A stretch of DNA of 64,000 nt from Arenicellales bacterium (lineage in GTDB: Bacteria > Pseudomonadota > Gammaproteobacteria > Arenicellales > JAJDZL01). Within the stretch, counting starts at the first letter, position 1; every line of letters starts with the position of its first letter. Under the pieces are notes generated by a model. The model made no database searches. It was not told the DNA's origin and worked only from the letters and a program-made list of their open reading frames with translations. Where the stretch lies: NCBI GenBank assembly GCA_958295885.1, contig OY282380.1, positions 3,472,001-3,536,000 of the forward strand. The letters are read 5' to 3'. Shown here piece after piece: positions 55,186 to 62,841 of this stretch. The translations under genes were made by a program, and so were the position numbers.

Positions 55186-55823
55186 ATGATTGATAAGATT
55201 GTACAGGTATATCAAGACAAAGTCTTGTACAAACAATGGTTGTTGGAAGAGGGATTTACCATTACATATGACAAGATCTTTGAATGGGATTCAGAGAAAG
55301 CAATAACCACCAAAACACTGATTTTCGTATGGTCAGCACTATTTTTTATGGAAATTTGCTTGAAATTAAAACTGACTATAAAAGCAAAGAGAAAAGAATA
55401 AGGGTAGTTGGGAAGGCAAAAGATGGCAAGGCGTATAGTTGTTTATATACAAAGAGAGGCGACAAATTGAGAATAATTACAGCTTGGCCTGCTGGTAGAA
55501 AAAGAGCCAGACAATTTGAAAATACTTATGGTGTTGAAAATATTAATGAGCAACTATTTGGAAAACAAAAAACTATTTACGAGAGGATTCAATCAATGAC
55601 TAAAGACATAGATGACCTTCCAATTGATAAGGAATTTTGGAGAAAGGAAATGCCAGCGTCAAAAAAACTATTTGCATATTCTTTTTTCAAACACGAACAT
55701 GATTTGAACTCCGATTTAGAAAAATTTGGAAGGAAAGAACTTTTTGAAATTTTAGAAAAAAAATATGGTTCAATAGATTTAGGTGATGGCGTAACAGCGG
55801 TTCATTACTATCCAGTCAAATGA
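55186..55823 (+). pseudogene. BrnT-like toxin gene with C-terminal extension, frameshifted
   Basis: The first frame has KIFEWDSEKAI, the BrnT N-terminus. A missing A in the AATAACC run shifts the frame, which resumes at 55284 as NHQNTDFRMVSTIFYG and RIRVVGKAKDGKAYSCLYTK, RGDKLRIITAWPAGRKRARQ: the BrnT core and its Arg-rich end. Unusually the frame does not stop there but goes on for about 80 residues (MTKDIDDLPIDKEFWRKEMP and beyond). The DDLPIDKEFW stretch resembles the start of BrnA antitoxins, but the rest does not. BrnT is an RNase of RelE fold. Leading codons before 55240 may not belong to it. Confidence 0.65.
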
Positions 55824-55872
55824 GACACAAATAGCAAAAAGTCTGTTTTGTCCAATTAAACTGCGGACGCAA

Positions 55873-55906
55873 GGGGGAGAAACTTATGTTTCTCTCCCAA
55901 TTTTTT
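55873..55906 (+). terminator. Intrinsic terminator after the BrnT-like gene
   Basis: GGGGGAGAAAC pairs with GTTTCTCTCCC (11 bp including one G-U pair) around a 4-nt loop, followed by AATTTTTTT. This is a good Rho-independent terminator. It overlaps the first codons of the next open frame. Confidence 0.75.
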
Positions 55907-56173
55907 TATGGTGTTTGGACTGTGAGTTTAGGCGCTATGGTTTTATTCGCCAATAAAGAATTGAACAGCGAATTACTTACTATCTATACTGGTTTATCAA
56001 CTTTAACTGCGTCCATTGTCAGCTTTTGGTTTGGCGGACGAGGTGCAAAAGCTACTATTTCTTCCCCTGATCGAAATGCTCACAATGATCCTGAGGCTCC
56101 GAAAGCCGTCCCAAGTCAATCGAATCAAAAATCGGGAGAGCAATCCAAGCCGAAAAAAGAATCAAAACTATAA
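55886..56173 (+). CDS. Small membrane protein of unknown function
   Basis: A 95-residue frame with two hydrophobic segments (FFYGVWTVSLGAMVLFANKE and LLTIYTGLSTLTASIVSFWF) and a polar, basic C-terminal tail. It resembles phage-type holin-like or membrane proteins in its layout, but no family is recognised. The ATG at 55886 is inside a terminator hairpin, so a downstream start such as 55937 (MVLFANKE) is possible. Confidence 0.45.
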   Translation: MFLSQFFYGVWTVSLGAMVLFANKELNSELLTIYTGLSTLTASIVSFWFGGRGAKATISSPDRNAHNDPEAPKAVPSQSNQKSGEQSKPKKESKL

Positions 56174-56317
56174 AACTAATGAAATAATATTCGTTCATTT
56201 TTAACTCCATTTTGTAAAATTACTCTTTACATGTATTTATTAAATCTTTGATTTTGAGTATTTTTTCTACAGTCGTGGTGTATTATTCGTATAAATACCT
56301 GTAAAAGCGTTGAGAAA

Positions 56318-56473
56318 ATGAACGAGCCAAAACAACCGACTTCCATACTAGAAAGACTGGTTAAGGAAAGTGGTTTCGGGGTATTTGAATCCAGCAATTA
56401 CTCTGAAAGTAAAACCAATCCACAATTGGTTGAAGAACAGAAAAAGAGACTTAAAAAGAAATTGAAATTATGA
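56318..56473 (+). CDS. Small basic protein, first of a coupled pair
   Basis: A 51-residue protein: MNEPKQPTSILERLVKESGF, then GVFESSNYSES and a basic end KKRLKKKLKL. The start is preceded by AAAAGCGTTGAGAAA. The stop overlaps the next start (ATGA). No family is recognised. AT-rich composition and small size suggest plasmid or phage origin. Confidence 0.5.
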   Translation: MNEPKQPTSILERLVKESGFGVFESSNYSESKTNPQLVEEQKKRLKKKLKL

Positions 56474-56619
56474 ACAAAAAATTATCCGCTAATAAAATTC
56501 CTGATGAAGTTCACCTTAAAGCAATGGTGACAACAAGAAGATTTATGGGGCTCCCACCTTTATCAGAAAAAGAATTGAAAAAAAGAGTGGATATGATTAT
56601 AAGGACTTCCAAGAAATGA
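56470..56619 (+). CDS. Small basic protein, second of a coupled pair
   Basis: A 49-residue protein: MNKKLSANKIPDEVHLKAMV, then TTRRFMGLPPLSEKELKKR and a basic tail. It overlaps the preceding gene by 4 nt, so it is likely translated by termination-reinitiation. No family is recognised. Confidence 0.5.
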   Translation: MNKKLSANKIPDEVHLKAMVTTRRFMGLPPLSEKELKKRVDMIIRTSKK

Positions 56620-57117
56620 TAATCATTATCATTTAAACCTTGTGTAGCCAACGATATAATTCCCTATTTTTGATTGTATGATGGTTTATACAAACTAAGA
56701 AGATTGCCTCGCGAGCTTACTTGAACAAAAAACCACCCCCGCTAGCGCGAAGATGACCTGATTCAATTTAGGTGCGATCATCCAAATGACATTAAGATGA
56801 CTTTTAAACATTGAACGCAAATCGGCTGATGTCATTAAAATACGACGAGTTGTGCTCTGAAAAACTAGTTAGTATAAAAATAAATTCGACAACTTTTAAT
56901 TTGTTCTAACCACGTCTCGTAACATTTGTGTACGCACGCCCAGTTATTGACAGTTTAAGCTGATCTTTGGCTCACTATTATCTGAATCAGATTCTTCAAT
57001 TCCATTTATTATCATTATATCAATATGTTACATGGTATAATTCAGAATCAGATTGACAGTCAACTAGTAAAGTAGAGCGATTCTGTTGACATTAACGATT
57101 AAAGCTGGTTTGACCTA
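56620..57117. other. AT-rich intergenic region
   Basis: About 500 bp, very AT-rich, without a supported gene. A TATAAT at 57035-57040 and TTGACA boxes near 57050 and 57085 are promoter-like and could serve the nucleotidyltransferase operon that follows. Confidence 0.45.
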
Positions 57118-57429
57118 ATGGCCGCCGCTCATGCACCTTTGACTACGCATCAGCTTGCGATACTTCACGAATTCGCCGGAAAATATATCTGGTGGGATTC
57201 TGCGGAGCAAGCTGTTGAACAACCTGTACGCGTTGTTGCACAAGTGATGGATATTGGTGTATTTGATGATTGTCGCATACTTGAGCGGACATTTGGTGTT
57301 GAGTTTCTACAGCATGTACTCAGTATCGCAGAACCTGGCTGGTTTCGAGGTCGATCCTGGAGCTGGTGGCATTATCGAGTTGGTTTAACAACACCACCTT
57401 TTCGGCGTACAAGAACAATACCAAAGTAG
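57118..57429 (+). CDS. Companion protein of the AbiEii-like nucleotidyltransferase
   Basis: A 103-residue protein: PLTTHQLAILHEFAGKYIWW, PVRVVAQVMDIGVFDDCRIL and PGWFRGRSWSWWHYRVGL. This combination (with AEPGWF and a WHYRLG-type end) recurs directly upstream of AbiEii-type nucleotidyltransferase genes. It is the likely antitoxin or antitoxin-like partner, though its mechanism is not known to me. It is separated from the next gene by 38 nt. The frame is intact. Confidence 0.7.
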   Translation: MAAAHAPLTTHQLAILHEFAGKYIWWDSAEQAVEQPVRVVAQVMDIGVFDDCRILERTFGVEFLQHVLSIAEPGWFRGRSWSWWHYRVGLTTPPFRRTRTIPK

Positions 57430-57467
57430 TTTGACAAAGATCTGCTTTGTGCAAAGACTGAGGAACT

Positions 57468-58130
57468 GTGGTGTTTGAACCTCATTTGGAAATTTTTAGC
57501 GCAGGACAGGCTGAACTTTGGCCTGATTTGAAACCCATAGGACGAATGGGATTCACACTTTATGGTGGAACCGCAATCGCTCTTCGATGCGCTCATCGCT
57601 GTTCGATTGACTTCGATTTCTTCACCGAACAGAAGCTTGATGTCAATTCATTGGCATCGGAACTACCTTTTATCGCTGGTGGACAGACGATTCGACAAGA
57701 TCCAAAAACATTGACCGTCAGAACTAGTGGTGGAGTACTGATTTCATTCTTTGGGGAATTGAAATTTGGACGAGTCGGTGTTCCAGACGTTACAGCTGAC
57801 ACGCAAGTGCCTGTAGCATCGTCAATTGACCTTTTAGCAACTAAGTTAAAGGTCATTTTGCGACGCGCGGAAATGAAAGACTACGCTGATATTGCGGCCC
57901 TTTTGAGGTCAGGACAGATTTTGACGCAGGGTTATGGTGCGGCTTTAGCGCTGTTCGGAAGAGCATTTCCAGTCATGGAATCACTACGAGCACTGACATG
58001 GTTTGAAGACGGCAATCTTGCCCGCGTTGAAGATTCCGACAGAGAATTGTTGAGAAGAGTATCAATTGGTGTCGTTGATGACCAAATCCCTACGATGCGA
58101 ATTGTCTCGAGAAGTTTGAACGCTGACTGA
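57468..58130 (+). CDS. AbiEii/AbiGii-type nucleotidyltransferase toxin
   Basis: A 220-residue nucleotidyltransferase. The active site reads LYGGTAIALRCAHRCSIDFD, with the GGTA and D-F-D signatures of the AbiEii/MenT class, and a later lysine-rich DLLATKLKVILRR helix followed by KDYADIAALL. Such proteins are toxins of type IV-like abortive infection systems that transfer nucleotides to RNA (tRNA in MenT). GTG at 57468 with a GAGG site upstream is the start. The frame is intact and paired with the gene before it. Confidence 0.85.
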   Translation: MVFEPHLEIFSAGQAELWPDLKPIGRMGFTLYGGTAIALRCAHRCSIDFDFFTEQKLDVNSLASELPFIAGGQTIRQDPKTLTVRTSGGVLISFFGELKFGRVGVPDVTADTQVPVASSIDLLATKLKVILRRAEMKDYADIAALLRSGQILTQGYGAALALFGRAFPVMESLRALTWFEDGNLARVEDSDRELLRRVSIGVVDDQIPTMRIVSRSLNAD

Positions 58131-58473
58131 GCACTAAACCCCCATAAAGTTCAAACGGACATGAACTATCGCCTAAGACGGCAGTGCTCGTACCAGCGAG
58201 CAACACATTGCACGTGTTAGGCCAGCGATGACGAATTTGGGTGTATGAGTTCTTCGATTCCACCTGCCACAGATCAAATTTTGATGGACTAATTCGTGAA
58301 TAAAACGCATGTGGTCAAAAAAAACTACGCTTGCAACAATTTCCAGCAACATTGACCATAATTTTGCTTATTCTTTCACAGTCTCAGGTGCCTTTGAAGC
58401 GCGCCGGATCGAAAAATATTTCCATCAGCAGCACCGGATGACCGAGTCAAAGCGGCCAGTCGCGCACCCAATG
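58131..58473. other. Intergenic region before the IS110 remnant
   Basis: About 340 bp. A minus-strand frame from the IS110 remnant runs into it, but no gene is supported. No terminator stands out after the nucleotidyltransferase. Confidence 0.4.
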
Positions 58474-58671
58474 GACTTCGTATGATTTTGTCAAGTCTAA
58501 AATCAGTAAGAATGTCCGATCCAATTGATTGACTCCAGGCGGCCTCTTCCAGACTGTGTGGGACTTGATATAAGGAATTGCTGCGAAGCATGGCGCAGAC
58601 TACGTTAAGTAGACGATCCCTCCACCGTTCGCAAGGCTTGCCCATGAGATTTCCCTCGCTGACGCAAGGCC
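58474..58671 (-). repeat. Truncated IS110 3'-end, older copy
   Basis: About 198 bp matching 58713-58908 in direct orientation, both beginning GGACTTCGTATGATTT. It encodes the last residues of the transposase (LLNVVCAMLRSNSLYQVPHS) with several differences from the intact copy. The match stops at GACGCAAGGCC. It is the leftover end of an earlier insertion at the same place. Confidence 0.8.
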
Positions 58672-58712
58672 AGCCCAGCCACTCGTCCCGAGCCCTGTTT
58701 TTCAGCGCAGCG

Positions 58713-60137
58713 GACTTCGTATGATTTGTCAAGTCTAAAACCAGTAAGAATGTCCGCTCCAATTGATTGACTCTAGGCGGCCTCTTGTAGACTGTCTGGG
58801 GCTTGATATAAGGAATTGCTGCGAAGCATGGCGCAGACTACGTTGAGCAAGCGATCGCCGACCGTTCGCAAGGCTTGTCCATGAGATTTCCCTCGCTGAC
58901 GCAAGGCCTTATATTTCTGCTTGCAGCGAGCATCGTGCAGACAGGCATTGGCCGTCCAGTGGTAAAGCGCGTTTTGGAGCAGCTGATTGACTGCGCGTCG
59001 CTGGCACACCACGAGTTTACGTCCGGAACGTTTGGTCACCGGCGCGACGCCACTGAGCGTGCGCAAAGCACTATAGTTTCTTTGTTTCAACGCCGGTTCT
59101 GCTTCTGAGAACAGCACCGCCATGGTGTTGATGCCGAGTCCGGGCACCGACTGTAAGATTTCAACATCACTGTATTGAGCGTCGGTGGCGCTGGCATCGT
59201 CGTCTTCGATCGGAGAATTCTGCTTGGTGTCAATGATGTCTTTGATCTTCCGATCGCAGGTTTCAAGCAGCTGGAGCAGCAGCCGAAACTGCTGCACCAG
59301 GTTGTTGACTTGAAGGGCTCGCGCCGGGGCGATCAGTTTGCTTCCTGGCAGCGGCGGCTGACGCAGCAGCTGCTGCAGGGTCGGGGCATCAATGCGACGA
59401 ATGCGATGCTGCTTGAGTAATTTTTTCAAAGTGCCAAGCTGCAGACGACGCGCCTGATCGGGGGTTGGAGCTTTGAGCAGAAGCTGCAGGAACCACTTTT
59501 GTGAGACATCTTTGACGGCCATTAAGGCGGCTGGAAAATAGGGCCATAGAAGTTCCTTCAACTGATTGCAATATTTGACTTTTTGCTTGACCAGCTGGTC
59601 TCTTTCATGAACCAAGGTGCGCAGCAGATGCTGCTGTTCGGTCAGTGCTGGAGCGAGTCGAAAAGCATCGCCGTCGGTCGCAAGCGCACGGGCGATGACG
59701 AACGCATCGCGGCGGTCATCTTTGGCACCGGCAGGCGAGAGTCGGTCGCGGAAGCGGTTGGACTGCAGCGGATTGATGGAGAACACTTCCAAGTCGTGCG
59801 CCTGCAAGGCTAAGACCAGCGGGCCATGTGGTACTTCGAGCCCTACCTTCAGCTGCTGCGCATCGCCGCCTGTGGTCTGCAGCAGCCATGGCGCCAGCTC
59901 AATGAGATGCTCAGAGGTGTGAACAAAGTTACGCCGAGCGAGGATTTGCAGATTTGCATCGAGCACACAGACTTCATGTCGAGTTCGTCCCCAGTCGATG
60001 CCGACATAACAGTTGGGTTGAGATTGCATGGTTAAGTTCCTCGGGGATGGGATTGAGTTATACTCAAAAACGGATGAGGCACAGACACCCAACGCCACGG
60101 AGCCTGTACTAGGGTTGCTAGAACTCTGACTTCGTAT
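58713..60137 (-). mobile_element. IS110-family insertion sequence
   Basis: A complete transposase with noncoding ends. GACTTCGTAT occurs at 58713-58722 beyond the transposase stop and again at 60128-60137 upstream of its start. Either these are the two borders, or the second lies inside a guide loop of the noncoding end. The upstream limit is therefore uncertain and could reach about 60300. Confidence 0.7.
58773..60029 (-). CDS. IS110-family transposase (recombinase)
   Basis: A 418-residue DEDD transposase from the ATG at 60029 (MQSQPNCYVGIDWGRTRHEV). The RuvC-like N-domain has YVGIDWG, GLEVPHGPLVLAL and AKDDRRDAFVIARAL. A long coiled linker leads to the C-terminal transposase_20 domain with LQSVPGLGINTMAVLFSE and LRTLSGVAPVTKRSGRK, which includes the catalytic Ser region. 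IS110 enzymes use a bridge RNA made from their noncoding end to choose targets. The gene is intact. Its extended upstream frame to 60098 is probably not translated. Confidence 0.92.
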   Translation of the reverse strand: MQSQPNCYVGIDWGRTRHEVCVLDANLQILARRNFVHTSEHLIELAPWLLQTTGGDAQQLKVGLEVPHGPLVLALQAHDLEVFSINPLQSNRFRDRLSPAGAKDDRRDAFVIARALATDGDAFRLAPALTEQQHLLRTLVHERDQLVKQKVKYCNQLKELLWPYFPAALMAVKDVSQKWFLQLLLKAPTPDQARRLQLGTLKKLLKQHRIRRIDAPTLQQLLRQPPLPGSKLIAPARALQVNNLVQQFRLLLQLLETCDRKIKDIIDTKQNSPIEDDDASATDAQYSDVEILQSVPGLGINTMAVLFSEAEPALKQRNYSALRTLSGVAPVTKRSGRKLVVCQRRAVNQLLQNALYHWTANACLHDARCKQKYKALRQRGKSHGQALRTVGDRLLNVVCAMLRSNSLYQAPDSLQEAA

Positions 60138-60155
60138 AGGTGATCATTGGGCGTT

Positions 60156-60227
60156 ACCCCATCTAGGCGCGAATCCGCTGCAGGTGTGCAAAGACACTGG
60201 CATAAAAAGGGCCGCTCTAGATGGGGT
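60156..60227. other. Long inverted repeat in the IS110 upstream noncoding region
   Basis: ACCCCATCTAG at 60156-60166 pairs with CTAGATGGGGT at 60217-60227, enclosing 50 nt that can fold further (GGCGC and GGGCC segments). It lies in the upstream side where IS110-group elements encode their bridge RNA. Confidence 0.45.
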
Positions 60228-60316
60228 GCCAAATCCGTTTGACAATGGCGATCATGCGCAAGTTCGTACCATCCCATATTCATCTTGTGCATCATCGCCG
60301 TGTCGAGAGAATCGTT

Positions 60317-60354
60317 TTCGCACAAAGTGGGATTTAAATCCCACTTTGTGCGAA
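60317..60354. repeat. Perfect 38-bp palindrome
   Basis: Each half is 19 bp (TTCGCACAAAGTGGGATTT followed by its exact reverse complement) with no spacer. No T-tract follows. It lies between the IS110 upstream region and a DUF4338 remnant. It could be a cruciform target, a terminator-like structure or a leftover element end. Confidence 0.8.
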
Positions 60355-60412
60355 GTATTACAGTAATTGATCTTTCATCATAAAACATGGCAGAATGTAT
60401 TCAAATTGGTTG

Positions 60413-60598
60413 TCAGTTAATGGTACAGGCATAAAATGAACTCAACGCAACCCATCGGCCTTGCAAAACTGCAGCATAAAACACACTTTCGCCTATCTTG
60501 TACGGCGCCACAAGATAGTGATGCTCGCGCATCAGCGCCAAAAGCTCCGACTCCTCGTCGCGTTTGACCGCTTCAATTGCCAGCTCCGACAAATCCAT
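60413..60598 (-). pseudogene. DUF4338/DruA-like gene remnant
   Basis: A 61-residue fragment: MDLSELAIEAVKRDEESELL, then LMREHHYLVAPYKIGESVFY and GRWVALSSFYA, which match the N-terminal part of DUF4338 proteins (HHYLG ... GE...Y ... G.W.AL..). Full proteins are about 250-400 residues. DUF4338 includes the DruA component of Druantia and many transposon-linked proteins. The rest of the gene is missing. Confidence 0.65.
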
Positions 60599-60717
60599 CT
60601 CTCACCGATTCAGTTCAACTCTTGATGGTTGAGATATATACAAATCGATGACAATTGTTCAGCTTCCAACGCAAATTTATTCATATCAAGGAGCTGGCTT
60701 GACTAAAAATTAGCCCT
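60580..60717 (-). repeat. Direct repeat copy 2
   Basis: Matches 10899-11037 in the same orientation with scattered substitutions. It covers the first codons and upstream region of the DUF4338-like remnant. The distance between the copies is 49,681 bp. Confidence 0.8.
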
Positions 60718-60927
60718 GCTGTAAAACGGTGTGCTGCTGCAATTTGTGAGATAATCGGATAAAGGCATTATCATGTACGGAAATGACATTTCAATTCATG
60801 AGTTGCCATATTGACTGGAACACTATGATGTCGTACGATGCTTATTCCTTCAAAAGTTTTAAAATCAGAAAGAAATCATGATTTGCCGACCTGACCTAAA
60901 GTAACGAATCAGAATTCGATCAGTCCA
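60718..60927 (+). promoter_or_regulatory. Upstream region of fdhD
   Basis: About 210 bp between the direct repeat and the GTG of fdhD. It must hold the fdhD-lpxK-kdsB promoter. No clear operator resembling the palindrome at 10759-10776 is found here. Confidence 0.4.
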
Positions 60928-61818
60928 GTGACAACGCTAAAAAATCCAAAACAAATACCTGTTCTATCCTCGTCAGGTCTTCACCCCACACATCCCGTTG
61001 AAGTCATCGATGAATTTGGTGGCAAGCGTGACATGCGCGTTGCCGGTGAGTTTCCGCTGACGATCAAAGTGGATGAAAAAGAAGTGGTCACGTTGATGAC
61101 TCTGGGCACCTATCCCGAACTGCTTGCGTTGGGTTATCTCAGAAATCAAAGACTGATTGAGTCCATTGACGAGGTTCGCTCCATTGAAGTGGAATGGGAG
61201 CGCGAAACCGCATGGGTCAGAACGCATCACGGCAATGGAATCATAGATTGGGAAAACAAGATGGCCAAACGTACCGTCACGACGGGGTGCGGGCAGGGTA
61301 CGGTCTTCAGCTGCACTCTTGACAAAATTTATGAAAATCCTCTGCCGAAAGCGTTTGTTCGTCAGTCCACCCTGTATGGATTGCTGCGAAATATTGCTCA
61401 GTTCAACGAAATCTATCGGCAGGCCGGCGCCGTGCACGGGTGTGCATTGTGCGAAGAAACCAAAATCGAACTGTTCGTGGAAGATGTGGGGAGGCACAAC
61501 GCTGCCGATACCATCGCAGGCCAAATGTGGATGGAGGACATCGCCGGAGGGAACAAGATTTTTTATACGACGGGTCGATTGACTTCTGAGATCGTCATGA
61601 AAGTGGCGCATATGGGTATTCCCATCCTGCTGTCGCGTTCCGGAGTTACCTACATGGGCCTGGAATTGGCACAAGATCTCTGTGTCACTATGATTGCACG
61701 CGCGAAAGGGAAGCATTTTTTGGTCTACAACGGAGTTGAGACGATTGAATATGATCAAATCCCCAAACGGCGCACCTCCGCTGCCAACAAACAATTTGCT
61801 GCTGTACGCAGAAGGTGA
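60928..61818 (+). CDS. fdhD: Formate dehydrogenase accessory sulfurtransferase FdhD
   Basis: FdhD moves sulfur from IscS to the molybdenum cofactor of formate dehydrogenase, making it active. The 296-residue protein has TTGCGQGTVFSCTL, with the cysteine region used in sulfur transfer, then HGCALCEETKIELFVEDVGR and the FVEDVGRHNAADT signature, and TTGRLTSEIVMKVAHMGIPI. It serves FdhA encoded 56 kb away. The start is GTG. It overlaps lpxK by 4 nt, an odd pairing with an LPS gene. Confidence 0.94.
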   Translation: MTTLKNPKQIPVLSSSGLHPTHPVEVIDEFGGKRDMRVAGEFPLTIKVDEKEVVTLMTLGTYPELLALGYLRNQRLIESIDEVRSIEVEWERETAWVRTHHGNGIIDWENKMAKRTVTTGCGQGTVFSCTLDKIYENPLPKAFVRQSTLYGLLRNIAQFNEIYRQAGAVHGCALCEETKIELFVEDVGRHNAADTIAGQMWMEDIAGGNKIFYTTGRLTSEIVMKVAHMGIPILLSRSGVTYMGLELAQDLCVTMIARAKGKHFLVYNGVETIEYDQIPKRRTSAANKQFAAVRRR

Positions 61819-62828
61819 CGATTCAACAGACTCTGCATTCCGTATGGAAAGATCGCAATGTGATCGCGTGGCTGCTTTGGCCGCTAAGTCTTCTGTACTG
61901 CTGCGTAGTTGAAATACGAAGATTTCTCTACTGGATCGGTCTTTTTCCTGTCACAAAATTTGACCAACCCGTGATTGTGGTGGGAAATCTGACGGTTGGT
62001 GGAACCGGTAAGACTCCCCTGACAATTTGGCTCGTCAAATTTTTGCGCGAGCGGGGATTTACACCGGGCGTGGTCAGCAGGGGGTATGGAAGAAGTGACG
62101 TGCTGACTACAGTTTTGGTGCAGCCGACAAGCGACGCTCGGGAAGTTGGAGACGAACCTGTTTTAATTGCACGTCGCACTCGGTCGCATGTTGCAGTGTC
62201 CAAACGTCGTGCTGACGCGATTCGATTGTTGCAGCAGCAGGCCCGCTGTAATATTTTTGTAAGTGATGACGGACTGCAGCATCTGGCGGTTCAGCGAGAT
62301 CTTTCAATTGCATTGATTGACGGAGAGGAGCGATTTGGAAACTCCTTTTGTCTGCCGGCGGGACCTTTGCGAGAGCCCGCGGCCCGACTGAAGTCCGTAG
62401 ATTTAACGCTTGTTCGGGGAACGGCTGCGGAAAATGAGTATTCCATGACAGACCGCATTGACTCAGCATATAAAATTTGTGATCCGAACCAGTCGAAAGA
62501 ACTTCAGTCGTTTGCGAATGAAAATGTCGTGGCTGTTGCGGGCATTCACAATCCGGAACGATTCTTTCGAGTGTTAAGTCAGTTTCAGATCAATTTCCAG
62601 AAGGTTGTCTTTCCAGATCATCATCAATACACATTGGCTGATTTTCAAGAGTTTGATCAGTCAGGCAAGACTTTGATCATGACTGAAAAGGATGCAGTGA
62701 AGTGCGAACGATTTGCAGGGAACCACTGGTGGTATCTAGCGATTGACCTGGTTCCGGAGCCTCGATTTGTATCAGCGCTTGAGAAACAGCTCGCAGAAAT
62801 CAGACCGAATCTTTTTTCCGTTCAATAA
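61815..62828 (+). CDS. lpxK: Tetraacyldisaccharide 4'-kinase LpxK
   Basis: An inner-membrane kinase that phosphorylates the 4' position of the lipid A precursor. It has an N-terminal hydrophobic helix (WLLWPLSLLYCCVVEIRRFL), Walker A in VVGNLTVGGTGKTP, SRGYGR, VGDEPVLIARR, SDDGLQHL and a C-terminal MTEKDAVKCERFA motif. It is 337 residues. The GTG start overlaps the fdhD stop. It is essential in most Gram-negative bacteria, and the frame is intact. Confidence 0.95.
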   Translation: MTIQQTLHSVWKDRNVIAWLLWPLSLLYCCVVEIRRFLYWIGLFPVTKFDQPVIVVGNLTVGGTGKTPLTIWLVKFLRERGFTPGVVSRGYGRSDVLTTVLVQPTSDAREVGDEPVLIARRTRSHVAVSKRRADAIRLLQQQARCNIFVSDDGLQHLAVQRDLSIALIDGEERFGNSFCLPAGPLREPAARLKSVDLTLVRGTAAENEYSMTDRIDSAYKICDPNQSKELQSFANENVVAVAGIHNPERFFRVLSQFQINFQKVVFPDHHQYTLADFQEFDQSGKTLIMTEKDAVKCERFAGNHWWYLAIDLVPEPRFVSALEKQLAEIRPNLFSVQ

Positions 62829-62841
62829 AACAGGCAGTCTT

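Noticed and set aside
62743-62841. Longer N-terminus for kdsB
   Set aside because: These codons lie inside lpxK in another frame and do not match the KdsB family.
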